A stretch of DNA of 64,000 bases from Pollenia angustigena (lineage: Eukaryota; Arthropoda; Insecta; Diptera; Polleniidae), in assembly GCA_930367215.1 (NCBI GenBank), contig OV884059.1, forward strand, positions 237,335,803-237,399,802, given 5' to 3'. Shown here one piece after another: positions 11,645-21,066 of this stretch. A program made the translations under genes and the position numbers. The notes under the pieces are model-generated. The model worked only from the letters and a program-made list of their open reading frames with translations. It made no database searches and was not told the origin of the DNA. Within the stretch, counting starts at the first letter, position 1. Every line of letters starts with the position of its first letter.

Positions 11645-11824
11645 CTGTGGCTTGGTGCTAAAAGGTTCTTACTGAAATTTGCTTGCAAAACCCTTATGAA
11701 GCTGATCTGGGCTTAAAACATTGGCTGTTTCATAAAAAAAAGATGTTAAGAGAAAACACCTAATGCAACGATTAACTCAAAACAGAAAAATATTGACATT
11801 GGCCCTTTTAGCACCAAGCCACAG
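11645..11824. mobile_element. 180-bp MITE with perfect 21-bp TIR
   Basis: CTGTGGCTTGGTGCTAAAAG is repeated exactly in reverse complement at 11804-11824. Both ends are flanked by AAAT (11641-11644, 11825-11828), a possible 4-bp target duplication. No coding capacity and no family recognised. Confidence 0.75.
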
Positions 11825-12803
11825 AAATATGGATAAGTTAAGTATTTCGCACTTGAAACATCCGTACTTGAATCAATTTTTCTGTACTTGACTCATGAAA
11901 GTCCGTACTCATCATACTATTAATAACTTTTCGGATTGATTTTAGTACGGATAGATTGATTTTTTTTTAGTGTACAAAAGTGTACAAATGTCTTCCCATA
12001 GTACCGTTTTTTCAAATAGATCGACGTTTAGAGTTTATATTTTGGCAAAAAGGGTTAAGTCAGCAAGTTAAAGTTAATCGTAATGTTAAATTGAAAATAT
12101 CCAATTGCCTTATTTTATTGGCTTATTGCCTGAAGAGAACGATAAAAATCAGTTATACTCATTGAAAGCAGTAGTAATAATCAGGGTTGTGAACTATTTC
12201 TAATCAAAAAGCGCCGTGTCTCCAATCAAAAAGCGCTTAAAAGCGCTGAATAAAATTTAAATAAAAATAAATTAATGCCGTCAAAAAAAATCGTTTTAAA
12301 TAAAAATTTATGAAAAACAAAGATACTACTGCGCTAAATTCAAATACGTTTTCAGTTGTTTCTATCATGTCTTGTTCTTTTATGGGCTACACAGAAAAAA
12401 TTATTTTTCCAATTCAAACAAAAAATTTGTAGAATCAAACAATTTTTTGTCTAAAATCGGTCCTTCAAACAAATTCGCATATTCAAACAATTTATTTGCA
12501 TTTTGTTTATTGAAAAAAACGCCGATTTTTTTCAAACAAATAATCTTACAGAATCAAACAAAAAGTTTACTGAAATTGATATAAATTTCAAACAAATAAT
12601 TTTGCTGAATCAAACAAAAAAGTTTTGGCACAAGCAATGACGCGCACACAAGCAAGCACTGTTGGCGAAGATGAAGCAGAGCAGAGCGGCCGGCTGGCTT
12701 TGAGACACATATTTTTGTTGGAATAATTTTTGAACGAAGTCATAGTTATACTCACAGTGTTTTTCTACATCACTCACTGTTGCTTTATCCTTTCCTTTGC
12801 TAA

Positions 12804-13423
12804 AGGCGCCCGTACACGACATGTATTTGTCATCTGACATGTCAAATTTTCAAGTCACATGTAATTGTTCATGTCTGTCAAAATTGCTGTTTTACATAAG
12901 GTTTATAATATTCGGTCACAAACGTACATGTAATTTGCTTCTGACATTGGCTCTGTTTTTTCGCATTGTTATTGCAGAAACCAAAGTAGTTCTCGGTTTC
13001 AAAATAGCTTGCTGCCGCCACGAAAATATTTATTTGCGCCGTAAAATAATTTAGCCATTTTTAAATTTTTTATTTTGTTTTAAAGATAATAATTTAGAAT
13101 TTTATAATTAAACGGTTTTTATGTATATATTTACATAAATTCTATTCAATGGCGAGATGATCATACATATCTTTGTATTGTAAAATATTAACTTCAGCCG
13201 GCTAATGATTCCTTCAATAGTTGACGCCGCTGCCAGTTTCTTCCCGGCATAGATTTCTGATGTCAGAAGAAAATAGAGCACGCTCTAATTGAAATTTTGT
13301 CAGATGACTTTGCGTCTGACTTTTACAGAAGCAAAGTTAAAAAGGTAACACACGACATGTATGTGTTTTGCAGTGGGAAATTTGACATGTCAGATGACAA
13401 ATACATGTCGTCTATATGCTCCT
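12804..13423. mobile_element. Harbinger-like MITE, copy A (620 bp)
   Basis: Ends AGGCGCCCGTACACGACATG and AGGAGCATATAGACGACATG are inverted and flanked by TAA (12801-12803, 13424-13426). Long subterminal inverted runs continue (TTGTCATCTGACATGTCAAA). The frames here are translations of these repeats, not genes. Copy B at 13755 is the same element in the opposite orientation. Confidence 0.9.
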
Positions 13424-14257
13424 TAATGAAGAAGACATATTACCAAAAATGGCGGCAGCCCGACTCGATATGTTTTCCGCCTTCATTCTATTTTTGTATT
13501 TGATGTATTTAAACAAATTGTTTGAAAAAATTGAATACGGGATTTTGTTTTTTTTTTTACCAACTTTGAAACCAACCAAAAATTTATTTTGTTTCTTGTA
13601 ATGTGTTTTTTCTGTTGTTTAAAAAATGAAACGTTTTTTTTTTATTGCTATTTTATAATTTTTCTTATTGCTGTACTTTTTTAAAGCGTCCAAAAATAGA
13701 CTGCATGTGTTTTTTGTTGCAGTTCTTATATTTATCAGAAAGAAGTGTTGCTTAAGGAGCGTATAGACGACATGTTTTTGTCATCTGACATGTCAAATTT
13801 CCCACTGCAAAACACATACATGTCGTGTGTTACCTTTTTAACTTTGCTTCTGTAAAAGTCAGACGCAAAGTCATCTGACAAAATTTCAATTAGAGCGTGC
13901 TCGATTTTCTTCTGACAAACCATCTGACATCAGAAATCTATGCCGGGAAGAAACTGGCATCGGCGTCAACTATTGACGGAATCATTAGCCGGCTGAAGTT
14001 AATATTTTACAATACCAAGATATGTATGCTCATCTCACCATTGAATAGAATTTATGTAAATATAAACATAAAAACCGTTTAATTATAAAATTCTAAATTG
14101 GTATCTTTAAAATAAAAGAAAAAATGTTAAGATGGCTAAATTATTTTACGGCGCAAATAAATATTTTCGTGGCGGCAGCAAGCTATTTTGAAACCGAGAA
14201 CTACTTTAGTTTCTGCAATAACAATGCGAAAAAAACAGAGACAATGTCAGAAGCAAA

Positions 14258-14677
14258 TGTAAGGTTACGGGTGTGTATTTTTATTTTTTCTGTGTTCAAT
14301 TGAGACAATATCAGTTTGTGTTTTTGTTTACCGGCGCTAATAAACGCCACTGGTAAAGAGTTTATACAAGGCAGCTTTATATGCCCTGTTTAATTTTACT
14401 TGGCAGTTTTATATGCCCAAAAATAAAAAAAGAATTTGCCAGGATTAAAGGCAGTATTTAATGATAATTTATTGTTTTCAAGTTTCTCTTTTTATACAAA
14501 TATAACGGGAACTTAAAACTACATTTAGCAATAAAATAGTTGTTGCATGCAAACTACACCTCCGCTACATTTCCAATAATCAATAATACATTAGGGTGGT
14601 GTAGATTTGCATGGGCAACAAAATAAAAATAAAACAAATAATTACATTGTTCATCTTAGGAACTACAATACACTACA
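14258..14677 (-). repeat. 3' LTR of the gypsy element
   Basis: 420 bp, TG...CA ends (minus-strand reading TGTAGTG...CTTACA). I compared it by eye with the other LTR over its whole length and found no difference. Confidence 0.9.
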
Positions 14678-14700
14678 CCCTAACCCTTAAGAAAAAATTT
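14678..14700 (-). other. polypurine tract before the 3' LTR
   Basis: Minus strand reads AAGGGTTAGGG immediately before the LTR. This is short and interrupted by TT, but it is the only purine-rich candidate for plus-strand priming. Confidence 0.45.
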
Positions 14701-14723
14701 TACATTTTAGCAAACAAAATTTA

Positions 14724-14985
14724 AAATTTTTAGATATATACATATATATTTTTTATAGATATATACATCCTTATAAATACACATCTTCATATTGTGTTTA
14801 ATACTTTTTTAAATTATTATTATGAAATTCCTTAACTGTATTCCCTAAGTCTAGAAATTTTTAGATATATACATATATATTTTTTATAGATATATACATC
14901 ATTATAAATACACATCTTCATATTGTGTTTAATATTTTTTTAAATTATTATTATGAAATTCCTTAACTGTATTCCCTAAGTCTAG
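14724..14985. repeat. 131-bp tandem duplication at the end of pol
   Basis: Units 14724-14854 and 14855-14985 differ at about two positions. The right-hand unit holds the last roughly 18 codons of pol and its stop (14929-14931). The left-hand unit is therefore a silent copy of the pol tail downstream of the stop. Confidence 0.85.
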
Positions 14986-17900
14986 AACAGAGTTTACTCC
15001 TTTTGTTTCAACTACTTTATATGGACCATGATATGGTGGTTGGTTTTTCTTTCTATTAAAATTGCGTACAAGAACCATATCATCCTTTTCTAACTTTAGA
15101 GGATTAGTATCCACACACTGATTCACTCTTTTCCTTTTTGAGTTTTCTAAATATTCTTTCGCTTTATCTAAAGAGAATCGCAATCGCGCCTTTAGCTCTT
15201 GGGCATAATTGTCAGTATTGTACACAGGCTTTGAGTCAAGAACATTGTCATCGGGAAAGCTTGGCAATCTTCCAAATAACAGTTCGTATGGCGTATAAGT
15301 TGTGTCTATATGTGGTGTTGTATTATAAGCAAAACAAAAGTATGGTACCCATTGGTCCCATTCATCGTCCTTGCAAAAATTCAACATAAATTCGTTTAAC
15401 ACCCTGTGGTTTCTCTCCACCGAGCCGAGCGTTTCATGGTGATAGGGCGTGCTAAAAACTTGGTTAATTTTCAGTAAAATGCATATTTCAGACATTAAAG
15501 CATTTAAAAATTCTGTACCCCTATCTGATTTGAGTATCTTAAAGTGGCCGTATACTAAAATTAAATTATTAACTATAGCCTTTGCAACCGTTTTGGCATC
15601 TTTGGACTCAAGAGGACACGCCACAATGTATTTGGTAAGGTCATCCTGCATAGTAAGTATGTATCTAAATTGGTTCGAATATCTTAGTGGACCTACTGTA
15701 TCTATCGAAATTACCTCAAAACTATTCCCCGGTGTATCAGTGATAACTAATTTTTCCTTAGTGTGTTTGGTTTGTTTGTTGACTCTACATTCTTCGCACC
15801 TGGATACGTGCGCTTTAATCATTTTACCCATATTTTTCCATATATATCTCTGTTTCAGTTTCAGAGTGGTTTTTCTCATACCTAAGTGACCGCCTATAGC
15901 TGAATCATGGTACTCAGCTATTAACTCGTTCTGCAATTTCCTATCAGTTATGCGTATTGGTGCTTTGTATATCAAGATTTTTAAACTTTCATCTTCTTTC
16001 CTGCATATCCTATTAAAAATGTTTTTAAACTCTTCAATATTTATTGTTTTAAAAATAGCATCAGCCGTGCTCAAAGCAAGTTCCTGTACACCCTTAGATA
16101 GCATTATCGGTAGAAGTTTCTCCAGAGACAACTTAGTGTCCACCGGATTATCGCAGCACCTTATTACTACCTCCATATCAGTAACCATTATATGAGGCTC
16201 TCCTAATTCATTATCCATTTCAAACCTTAGTTTCATCATATCTTTTATATCCGAAATTGACGTGCATTCCCATGCAAAAAGTTCACGAAGACTCTCATCA
16301 GAAATACATCTGCCGCCCTTGTTTACTTGTTGATTTAACCTACTATTCATACTACGGGTTATCGCCAATACATTATGTTTGCCGGGTTCTGTTTCAGTGG
16401 GAATCATAGTTCTTAACGTGTTGGTGTCTATAACAATTCTTGACAACGCATCAGCGTTGGTGTTCATTTTGCCCTTTTTGTACGATATTTCGAAATCATA
16501 ATCACATAGGTCAAGTCTAATCCTAGTCATTCTGGACGATGGATTCTTATGTGCAAACAATGACACTAACGGTCTATGATCCGTAACTACATAAAATTTC
16601 CTACCGTAAAGGTACGGACGAAAGAAGTTAATCGACCAATGAATGGCTAGAAGCTCCTTTTCAATAACGGATTTATTTAAATCATGTTTTGACAATGATT
16701 TGCTTGCATACGATATGGGTAAATCTGAGCCAATCTCTCCCTGTGAGAGGACTGCTCCCAGTGCAAAATTAGACGCGTCTGTGGTTAAAACAAAGGGCTT
16801 TTCAAAGTCCGGGTATTGTAGAATTGGCGGGTTCAACAGTTTTGACTTCAGCGTCTCAAACGATTTATGGCAATCTTCATCCCAAACAAAAGGTTTACCC
16901 TTCTTCAATAATTGATTTAAATTTCTCGCTACCTGCGCAAAGTCCTTCACAAACCGTCTGTAATAATTACAGAACGCAATGAATCGCCTGACCTCATCAG
17001 CATTCTTTGGTACCGGATAATTCTTTATCACACTGTCCTTGCTTGGATCTGTACGGATTCCCTTATCGGTTATAAGGTGACCTAAATAAACCACTTCGGT
17101 TTTTAAAAAACAACACTTGCTTGTGTTTAACTTCAAGTTATATTGCCTCAAACGCTCAAAGACTCTTATTAAGTTATCGTGGTGATGCTGTACACTACAC
17201 CCGAATACGATTATGTCGTCGACATATATAAATGCTTCCGCGCTTAAGCCGCTCAACGCTATTGTTAGCATGCGCTGGAAACTGTTAGACGATATTTTAA
17301 GACCAAATGGCAATCGTGTGAACTGAAAGTGACCATTCCTTGTAGAAAAGGACGTCAAAGGCCTAGAATCTTCGTCTAGATTGATCTGGTGGAACGAACT
17401 GCTCATATCTAACGTAGAAAAATATTTCGCTCTCCCTAATTTATCAAGCACGTCCTCTATTCTCGTCAAAGGGAACTTGTCGTTCACTATCTTCTCGTTT
17501 AATTTACGAAAATCTATAACCAGACGCCACTTGCGCTTGCCATCAGCTGATTTCTTAGGCACTACCAATAGTGGTGAATTATGGGGGCTTACCGAATGCT
17601 CAACGATCCCATCTTTCAACATTTTGTCCACCTGATCGTTTATCTCATTCATCTGCGCTTCTGGTAATCTGTATGGTTTAATATAAACCGGCGTATTATC
17701 TGTTGTTTGTATATGTTGCGTATAAAAGTTATTAACAGTGAGTTTCTCACCTTCAATATGAAAAATTTCATTATACTCAGTGATAATATCCAATAACGAC
17801 TGTCTAGCCACAGGCTCTATTGATTCAATATTTAGTTCTTCTGAGACCCTTTTTATTCTGTCAACATCTTTCGTGGCACCATGTCCTCCATAACCATATA

Positions 17901-18573
17901 CTTGGTAATCATCCAAGTCCCTCCTATCCAATTCTATGTTCTCTACGTGAACATCGTTACTAGTGGTGTTCAGTACCTTTATATGCTGCGCCCCCACTGC
18001 CGGTATAATGCAACTTGCAACAAAAACCCCTGGGGTTATTTCCTTATTCATAATTATGCTCTCCTTGTTTGTACGTATGCTTATGGGTATTATCGACTCT
18101 GAACGTGCCGGTATACAAATGTTAGCCTGGTACACGCATTTGGGTGTTATTGGTATTATCACTTCCTCATCTGACAAATTAAAAGTTGTAGTATACGTTT
18201 CAAAATCTATTTTGCATCTGAACTTCTCTAAAATATCTCTACCAATGATCCCATCAGTTGGTATTGGTAAATCATTAGACACCATATGAAATCTATGCCT
18301 TATATGATGACTTTCAAAATGTAAGTCTAAATCTGTAGTGCCAATGCTCTCGATTGTATCTAAAGTAATACCACTCAAAGTTGAAATGTTCGATCTATCC
18401 GTTATATTAAATTCCCCTTTTTTGCAGATTGATATGTCAGCCCCTGTATCTATTAAAAAGCTCAAGTTCCCCCTTATACCCTTACACGTTATGGTAAGCG
18501 GGTTATTATTACTAGCGCAAAAAGTGTACAATTTAGGCCTTGGATAACAGCTTCTGCTATCCAGCCCTATTAG
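14929..18573 (-). CDS. pol: gypsy pol: protease, reverse transcriptase, RNase H, integrase
   Basis: Encodes the retroelement replication enzymes, translated as a Gag-Pol fusion by a -1 shift at 18573-18579; there is no ATG near the start of this frame. In the 1200-residue frame beginning at 18531, the protease has LIDTGAD (Asp28). RT has Asp375 and the YVDD box (436-439). RNase H shows Asp585, Glu624 and Asp651. Integrase shows the HHCC zinc site (His875, His882, Cys912, Cys915) and a DD35E triad (Asp944, Asp1003, Glu1039). An HGPYKVV motif near 1168 resembles the GPY/F C-terminal module of gypsy integrases. No internal stop or shift is seen. The length suits a gypsy pol without env. The last codons are duplicated in tandem downstream. 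Confidence 0.95.
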   Translation of the reverse strand, partial: LIGLDSRSCYPRPKLYTFCASNNNPLTITCKGIRGNLSFLIDTGADISICKKGEFNITDRSNISTLSGITLDTIESIGTTDLDLHFESHHIRHRFHMVSNDLPIPTDGIIGRDILEKFRCKIDFETYTTTFNLSDEEVIIPITPKCVYQANICIPARSESIIPISIRTNKESIIMNKEITPGVFVASCIIPAVGAQHIKVLNTTSNDVHVENIELDRRDLDDYQVYGYGGHGATKDVDRIKRVSEELNIESIEPVARQSLLDIITEYNEIFHIEGEKLTVNNFYTQHIQTTDNTPVYIKPYRLPEAQMNEINDQVDKMLKDGIVEHSVSPHNSPLLVVPKKSADGKRKWRLVIDFRKLNEKIVNDKFPLTRIEDVLDKLGRAKYFSTLDMSSSFHQINLDEDSRPLTSFSTRNGHFQFTRLPFGLKISSNSFQRMLTIALSGLSAEAFIYVDDIIVFGCSVQHHHDNLIRVFERLRQYNLKLNTSKCCFLKTEVVYLGHLITDKGIRTDPSKDSVIKNYPVPKNADEVRRFIAFCNYYRRFVKDFAQVARNLNQLLKKGKPFVWDEDCHKSFETLKSKLLNPPILQYPDFEKPFVLTTDASNFALGAVLSQGEIGSDLPISYASKSLSKHDLNKSVIEKELLAIHWSINFFRPYLYGRKFYVVTDHRPLVSLFAHKNPSSRMTRIRLDLCDYDFEISYKKGKMNTNADALSRIVIDTNTLRTMIPTETEPGKHNVLAITRSMNSRLNQQVNKGGRCISDESLRELFAWECTSISDIKDMMKLRFEMDNELGEPHIMVTDMEVVIRCCDNPVDTKLSLEKLLPIMLSKGVQELALSTADAIFKTINIEEFKNIFNRICRKEDESLKILIYKAPIRITDRKLQNELIAEYHDSAIGGHLGMRKTTLKLKQRYIWKNMGKMIKAHVSRCEECRVNKQTKHTKEKLVITDTPGNSFEVISIDTVGPLRYSNQFRYILTMQDDLTKYIVACPLESKDAKTVAKAIVNNLILVYGHFKILKSDRGTEFLNALMSEICILLKINQVFSTPYHHETLGSVERNHRVLNEFMLNFCKDDEWDQWVPYFCFAYNTTPHIDTTYTPYELLFGRLPSFPDDNVLDSKPVYNTDNYAQELKARLRFSLDKAKEYLENSKRKRVNQCVDTNPLKLEKDDMVLVRNFNRKKNQPPYHGPYKVVETKGVNSVLDLGNTVKEFHNNNLKKY
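18536..18567 (-). promoter_or_regulatory. stem-loop stimulating the -1 frameshift
   Basis: About five bases after the slippery heptamer the minus-strand RNA can form GGATAGCA / TGTTATCC (8 bp with one G-U, loop GAAGC), extended at its base by GGGC/GGCC pairing. This is the expected place and size for a frameshift stimulator. Confidence 0.65.
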
Positions 18574-19850
18574 TTTCCCTGCCTACTCCTACCAGCATCT
18601 ACCTCCGTGTTACTAACGACATCGTTTCTACTGCGGTTGAAATTATCCCCACCTTCTCTATACCTATCATTCCGGTAACTATTACCACTACCGTGGGTAT
18701 TGTTGTTACTACTGCTGTTCTGGTATCTACCACCGTTCTGGCTATAATTGCGCTGGTTATTTTCCCGGCTATCATGCGTGTGACCTCGATACCCGCGGTT
18801 ATTATTGTCGTAGTGACCTCGATAATCACGATTACCACCACGATAGCTGCGCGGGTTGTTGTCTCTACTTTCATTATTGTAATTTCGATAAGTGTCTCTG
18901 TCATCATTATTATAACCCCGATAATTGTGGTAACCCTGTGGGTTATTGCCACGGCTATTGCCCCTAATTATCGGATTCCCAATCCTAAAAATGTTATTGG
19001 CAGTTCTGTTCCTTTCAGAAGTTAAACACTTTTCCACCGCTTCATTCAACGTTTTTGGGCTGCTCGCTATTAAAAGGTCCTGAAACTCTTGATTCACCCC
19101 TTTCATAAAAACGTTAAGGGCCATATTCTCACTCATTTTATACACAACATCCTTTTCCCTCTGCGTAGGGTTTTCAAGGGATTGTATCTCAAACTTAGTC
19201 AATTGGTCTGACAAAAGAGATATTTTCTCCCTAAACGTTGCTATGTCGGCACTGCCCTGCCGCAAAGCACCAAATTCCGACAAAACCTGTTGCAAAGTAT
19301 TAGGGTTCGGATACGCCGTAGTCAATGCACCCTTCAAATCAGAAAAAGTTACAGGCCTGTTAGCACGCCCTACAATGCTCCTAACTTGTGCCGTCAACTT
19401 AAAATTAAACACATATTTAATGAATACCTCTCTATCCTCAGTTCTTAAAAGATCGTGTAGAAGCTCTGTCTGAACCAAAAAATCCTCCAAAGCCTCATAC
19501 GACCCTTTAAAAACTTGCAGATTTTTGCCTACCACTGTTATGTCGAAATGCGCCATATCGCCCTCCACCAGACCCGATTCCGTATCCTTGACCTGTTCCT
19601 TACTATCTTTTATATTCAAACCGTGCACCAATACAATGGCGTTATTATATAATTTTTGCAACTCTACAACCAACGATTTGCATTCCTCGCTCTCTAAAGC
19701 CTCAGAATATTTATCCAACTCCTCTTTTATCAATTCTAATCTAACCAACTTCTCAGCTTTATACTGCAAAGAGTAAACTCTGTTTTTCTGTTTCTTTACA
19801 TTTACATCGAATTTCCGTAATTCTTCAATAAACTCTTCAATTTGTTCCAT
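18570..19850 (-). CDS. gag: gypsy gag (capsid/nucleocapsid)
   Basis: Structural protein of the retrotransposon particle, 426 residues from the ATG at 19850; the frame is open one codon further but that is TTG. Residues 1-75 are Glu/Lys/Leu-rich and look coiled-coil forming. About 105-275 is an alpha-helical capsid-like region with VVGKNLQVFKGSYEALEDFL at its start. From about 280 the protein is a low-complexity tail rich in Arg, Gly, Asn, Tyr and Asp with many RGY, RGN and YRG repeats. It has no CCHC zinc knuckle. An RG-rich tail instead of a knuckle is also the pattern of some gypsy-group Gags. It ends at the frameshift site leading into pol. Confidence 0.9.
   Translation of the reverse strand: MEQIEEFIEELRKFDVNVKKQKNRVYSLQYKAEKLVRLELIKEELDKYSEALESEECKSLVVELQKLYNNAIVLVHGLNIKDSKEQVKDTESGLVEGDMAHFDITVVGKNLQVFKGSYEALEDFLVQTELLHDLLRTEDREVFIKYVFNFKLTAQVRSIVGRANRPVTFSDLKGALTTAYPNPNTLQQVLSEFGALRQGSADIATFREKISLLSDQLTKFEIQSLENPTQREKDVVYKMSENMALNVFMKGVNQEFQDLLIASSPKTLNEAVEKCLTSERNRTANNIFRIGNPIIRGNSRGNNPQGYHNYRGYNNDDRDTYRNYNNESRDNNPRSYRGGNRDYRGHYDNNNRGYRGHTHDSRENNQRNYSQNGGRYQNSSSNNNTHGSGNSYRNDRYREGGDNFNRSRNDVVSNTEVDAGRSRQGN
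18573..18579 (-). promoter_or_regulatory. -1 ribosomal frameshift slippery site GGGAAAC
   Basis: In the gag frame the codons read CAG GGA AAC TAA. This is X XXY YYZ spacing, with the gag stop directly behind. A one-base backward slip places ribosomes in the open pol frame. Frameshifting of this type is known for gypsy-family gag-pol. Confidence 0.85.
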
Positions 19851-20299
19851 CAATAAAAAAAAAAATATAATACAATACTATAATAAAATTTCTCTAAGCA
19901 TATAATACAACCTATAAGCAAATTCATTAAATTGCTTTTCAAGTTTAAAACTTTAATTCATAAAAATAACGTATATAAAATATTACAATCCGGCAACTTC
20001 AAACAGGCACTACTTTTTCCCTTCTCACAAACAGCTGTGCGTTGCAGCACTAATTATATGTATACTTGGCAGCACTAATCAAATTTTGACATTCCACTTT
20101 GTTTTTTCTTATTTTTAATAACAATCTAAATTTTGTTGTTTAAATTTTCATAATTTTATTAAACTCATGTTAACAAACTAAATTTTGTTGTTTAAGTGTT
20201 CATATTTCTAATAATACTTAAATAAGCAGTGGAAAAAAAAACAAAAAAAAAAAAATATAAACAGTTGAAAAAAAACAAATATAACAAAAGCAGCCGTGT
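19851..20299 (-). other. AT-rich leader between ORF0 and gag
   Basis: About 450 bases of homopolymer-rich sequence with no open frame of note. It may hold packaging signals, but none can be recognised by eye. Confidence 0.5.
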
Positions 20300-20647
20300 T
20301 TACTTCACTTTCCTGCTTCTGTATTGCTCCATTTGGGCTTCCAGAGCTCCAATCTGCTGCCAAACCTCGGACGCTGTTTGCCAAGATGGTGGTGGATCAG
20401 CGTTTACGACATTTCTCAACGCGGCCAACTTGCGACGTAGCTTAACCAACCTTCCGCCCCTTCTATGCCGTGGTAGGTGAACTCTTGGAATTTGGGTAAG
20501 TCTCTCTTCTTTACCCTTCAACAGCCTCTTCTGGTATTCTTCTAAGGAAATTGGCTGTGGTCCTTCTTTACTATGCACCGGTACGCTGTGTACCCCAGGT
20601 ACCTTTTCCTTTACTTCTGCTTTAGAAATGTCTGGCAGGATCGCCAT
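20300..20647 (-). CDS. ORF0, 115-residue basic protein upstream of gag
   Basis: Opens with a true ATG whose A is the last LTR base, so the start codon straddles the LTR/primer-binding-site junction. It runs 115 codons. The product is strongly basic in the middle (IPRVHLPRHRRGGRLVKLRR) and ends with a Trp/Glu/Gln-rich segment that looks helical. The base composition is clearly less AT-rich than the LTR and the leader that follows, suggesting selection or captured sequence. I do not recognise the protein. Standard gypsy elements have only an untranslated leader here. It may be an accessory ORF, a captured host fragment, or a coincidental frame; its length and composition argue against chance. 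Confidence 0.5.
   Translation of the reverse strand: MAILPDISKAEVKEKVPGVHSVPVHSKEGPQPISLEEYQKRLLKGKEERLTQIPRVHLPRHRRGGRLVKLRRKLAALRNVVNADPPPSWQTASEVWQQIGALEAQMEQYRSRKVK
20629..20646 (-). other. primer-binding site
   Basis: Directly after the LTR the minus strand reads TGGCGATCCTGCCAG. TGG pairs with the universal CCA tRNA terminus and the following bases would pair with a tRNA acceptor stem ending ...ATCGCCA. The tRNA is not identified. Confidence 0.7.
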
Positions 20648-21066
20648 GTAAGGTTACGGGTGTGTATTTTTATTTTTTCTGTGTTCAATTGAGACAATAT
20701 CAGTTTGTGTTTTTGTTTACCGGCGCTAATAAACGCCACTGGTAAAGAGTTTATACAAGGCAGCTTTATATGCCCTGTTTAATTTTACTTGGCAGTTTTA
20801 TATGCCCAAAAATAAAAAAAGAATTTGCCAGGATTAAAGGCAGTATTTAATGATAATTTATTGTTTTCAAGTTTCTCTTTTTATACAAATATAACGGGAA
20901 CTTAAAACTACATTTAGCAATAAAATAGTTGTTGCATGCAAACTACACCTCCGCTACATTTCCAATAATCAATAATACATTAGGGTGGTGTAGATTTGCA
21001 TGGGCAACAAAATAAAAATAAAACAAATAATTACATTGTTCATCTTAGGAACTACAATACACTACA
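20647..21066 (-). repeat. 5' LTR of the gypsy element
   Basis: 420-bp LTR serving as the promoter end for minus-strand transcription. It contains a TATA box, an AATAAA signal (about 20857-20862) and two near-identical GGCATATAAARCTGCC words spaced about 33 bases apart. Confidence 0.9.
20878..20885 (-). promoter_or_regulatory. LTR TATA box
   Basis: TATAAAAA in the minus-strand reading, about 190 bases from the LTR start and just upstream of an AATAAA signal, as expected around the U3/R boundary. Confidence 0.6.

Larger units (their letters stand above)
14258..21066 (-). mobile_element. Ty3/gypsy LTR retrotransposon, full length (6809 bp)
   Basis: Two 420-bp direct LTRs (14258-14677, 20647-21066) that read as identical enclose, on the minus strand, a small upstream ORF, gag and pol in protease-RT-RNase H-integrase order, which is the gypsy (Metaviridae) order. 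There is no env. The element sits inside MITE copy B, whose sequence resumes at once on the far side. The LTR identity, open frames and intact catalytic motifs point to a recent insertion. No clear target-site duplication is visible. Confidence 0.95.

Noticed and set aside
13297..13923. Frames reading MSDD...DMYVFCSGKFDMSDDK on both strands
   Set aside because: They translate the subterminal inverted repeats of the two Harbinger-like MITE copies, not a gene.
18540..19025. 161-codon plus-strand frame over gag, with a 117-codon minus-strand frame beside it
   Set aside because: Both are shadows of the low-complexity RG/Asn tail of gag; repetitive codons keep the other frames open.
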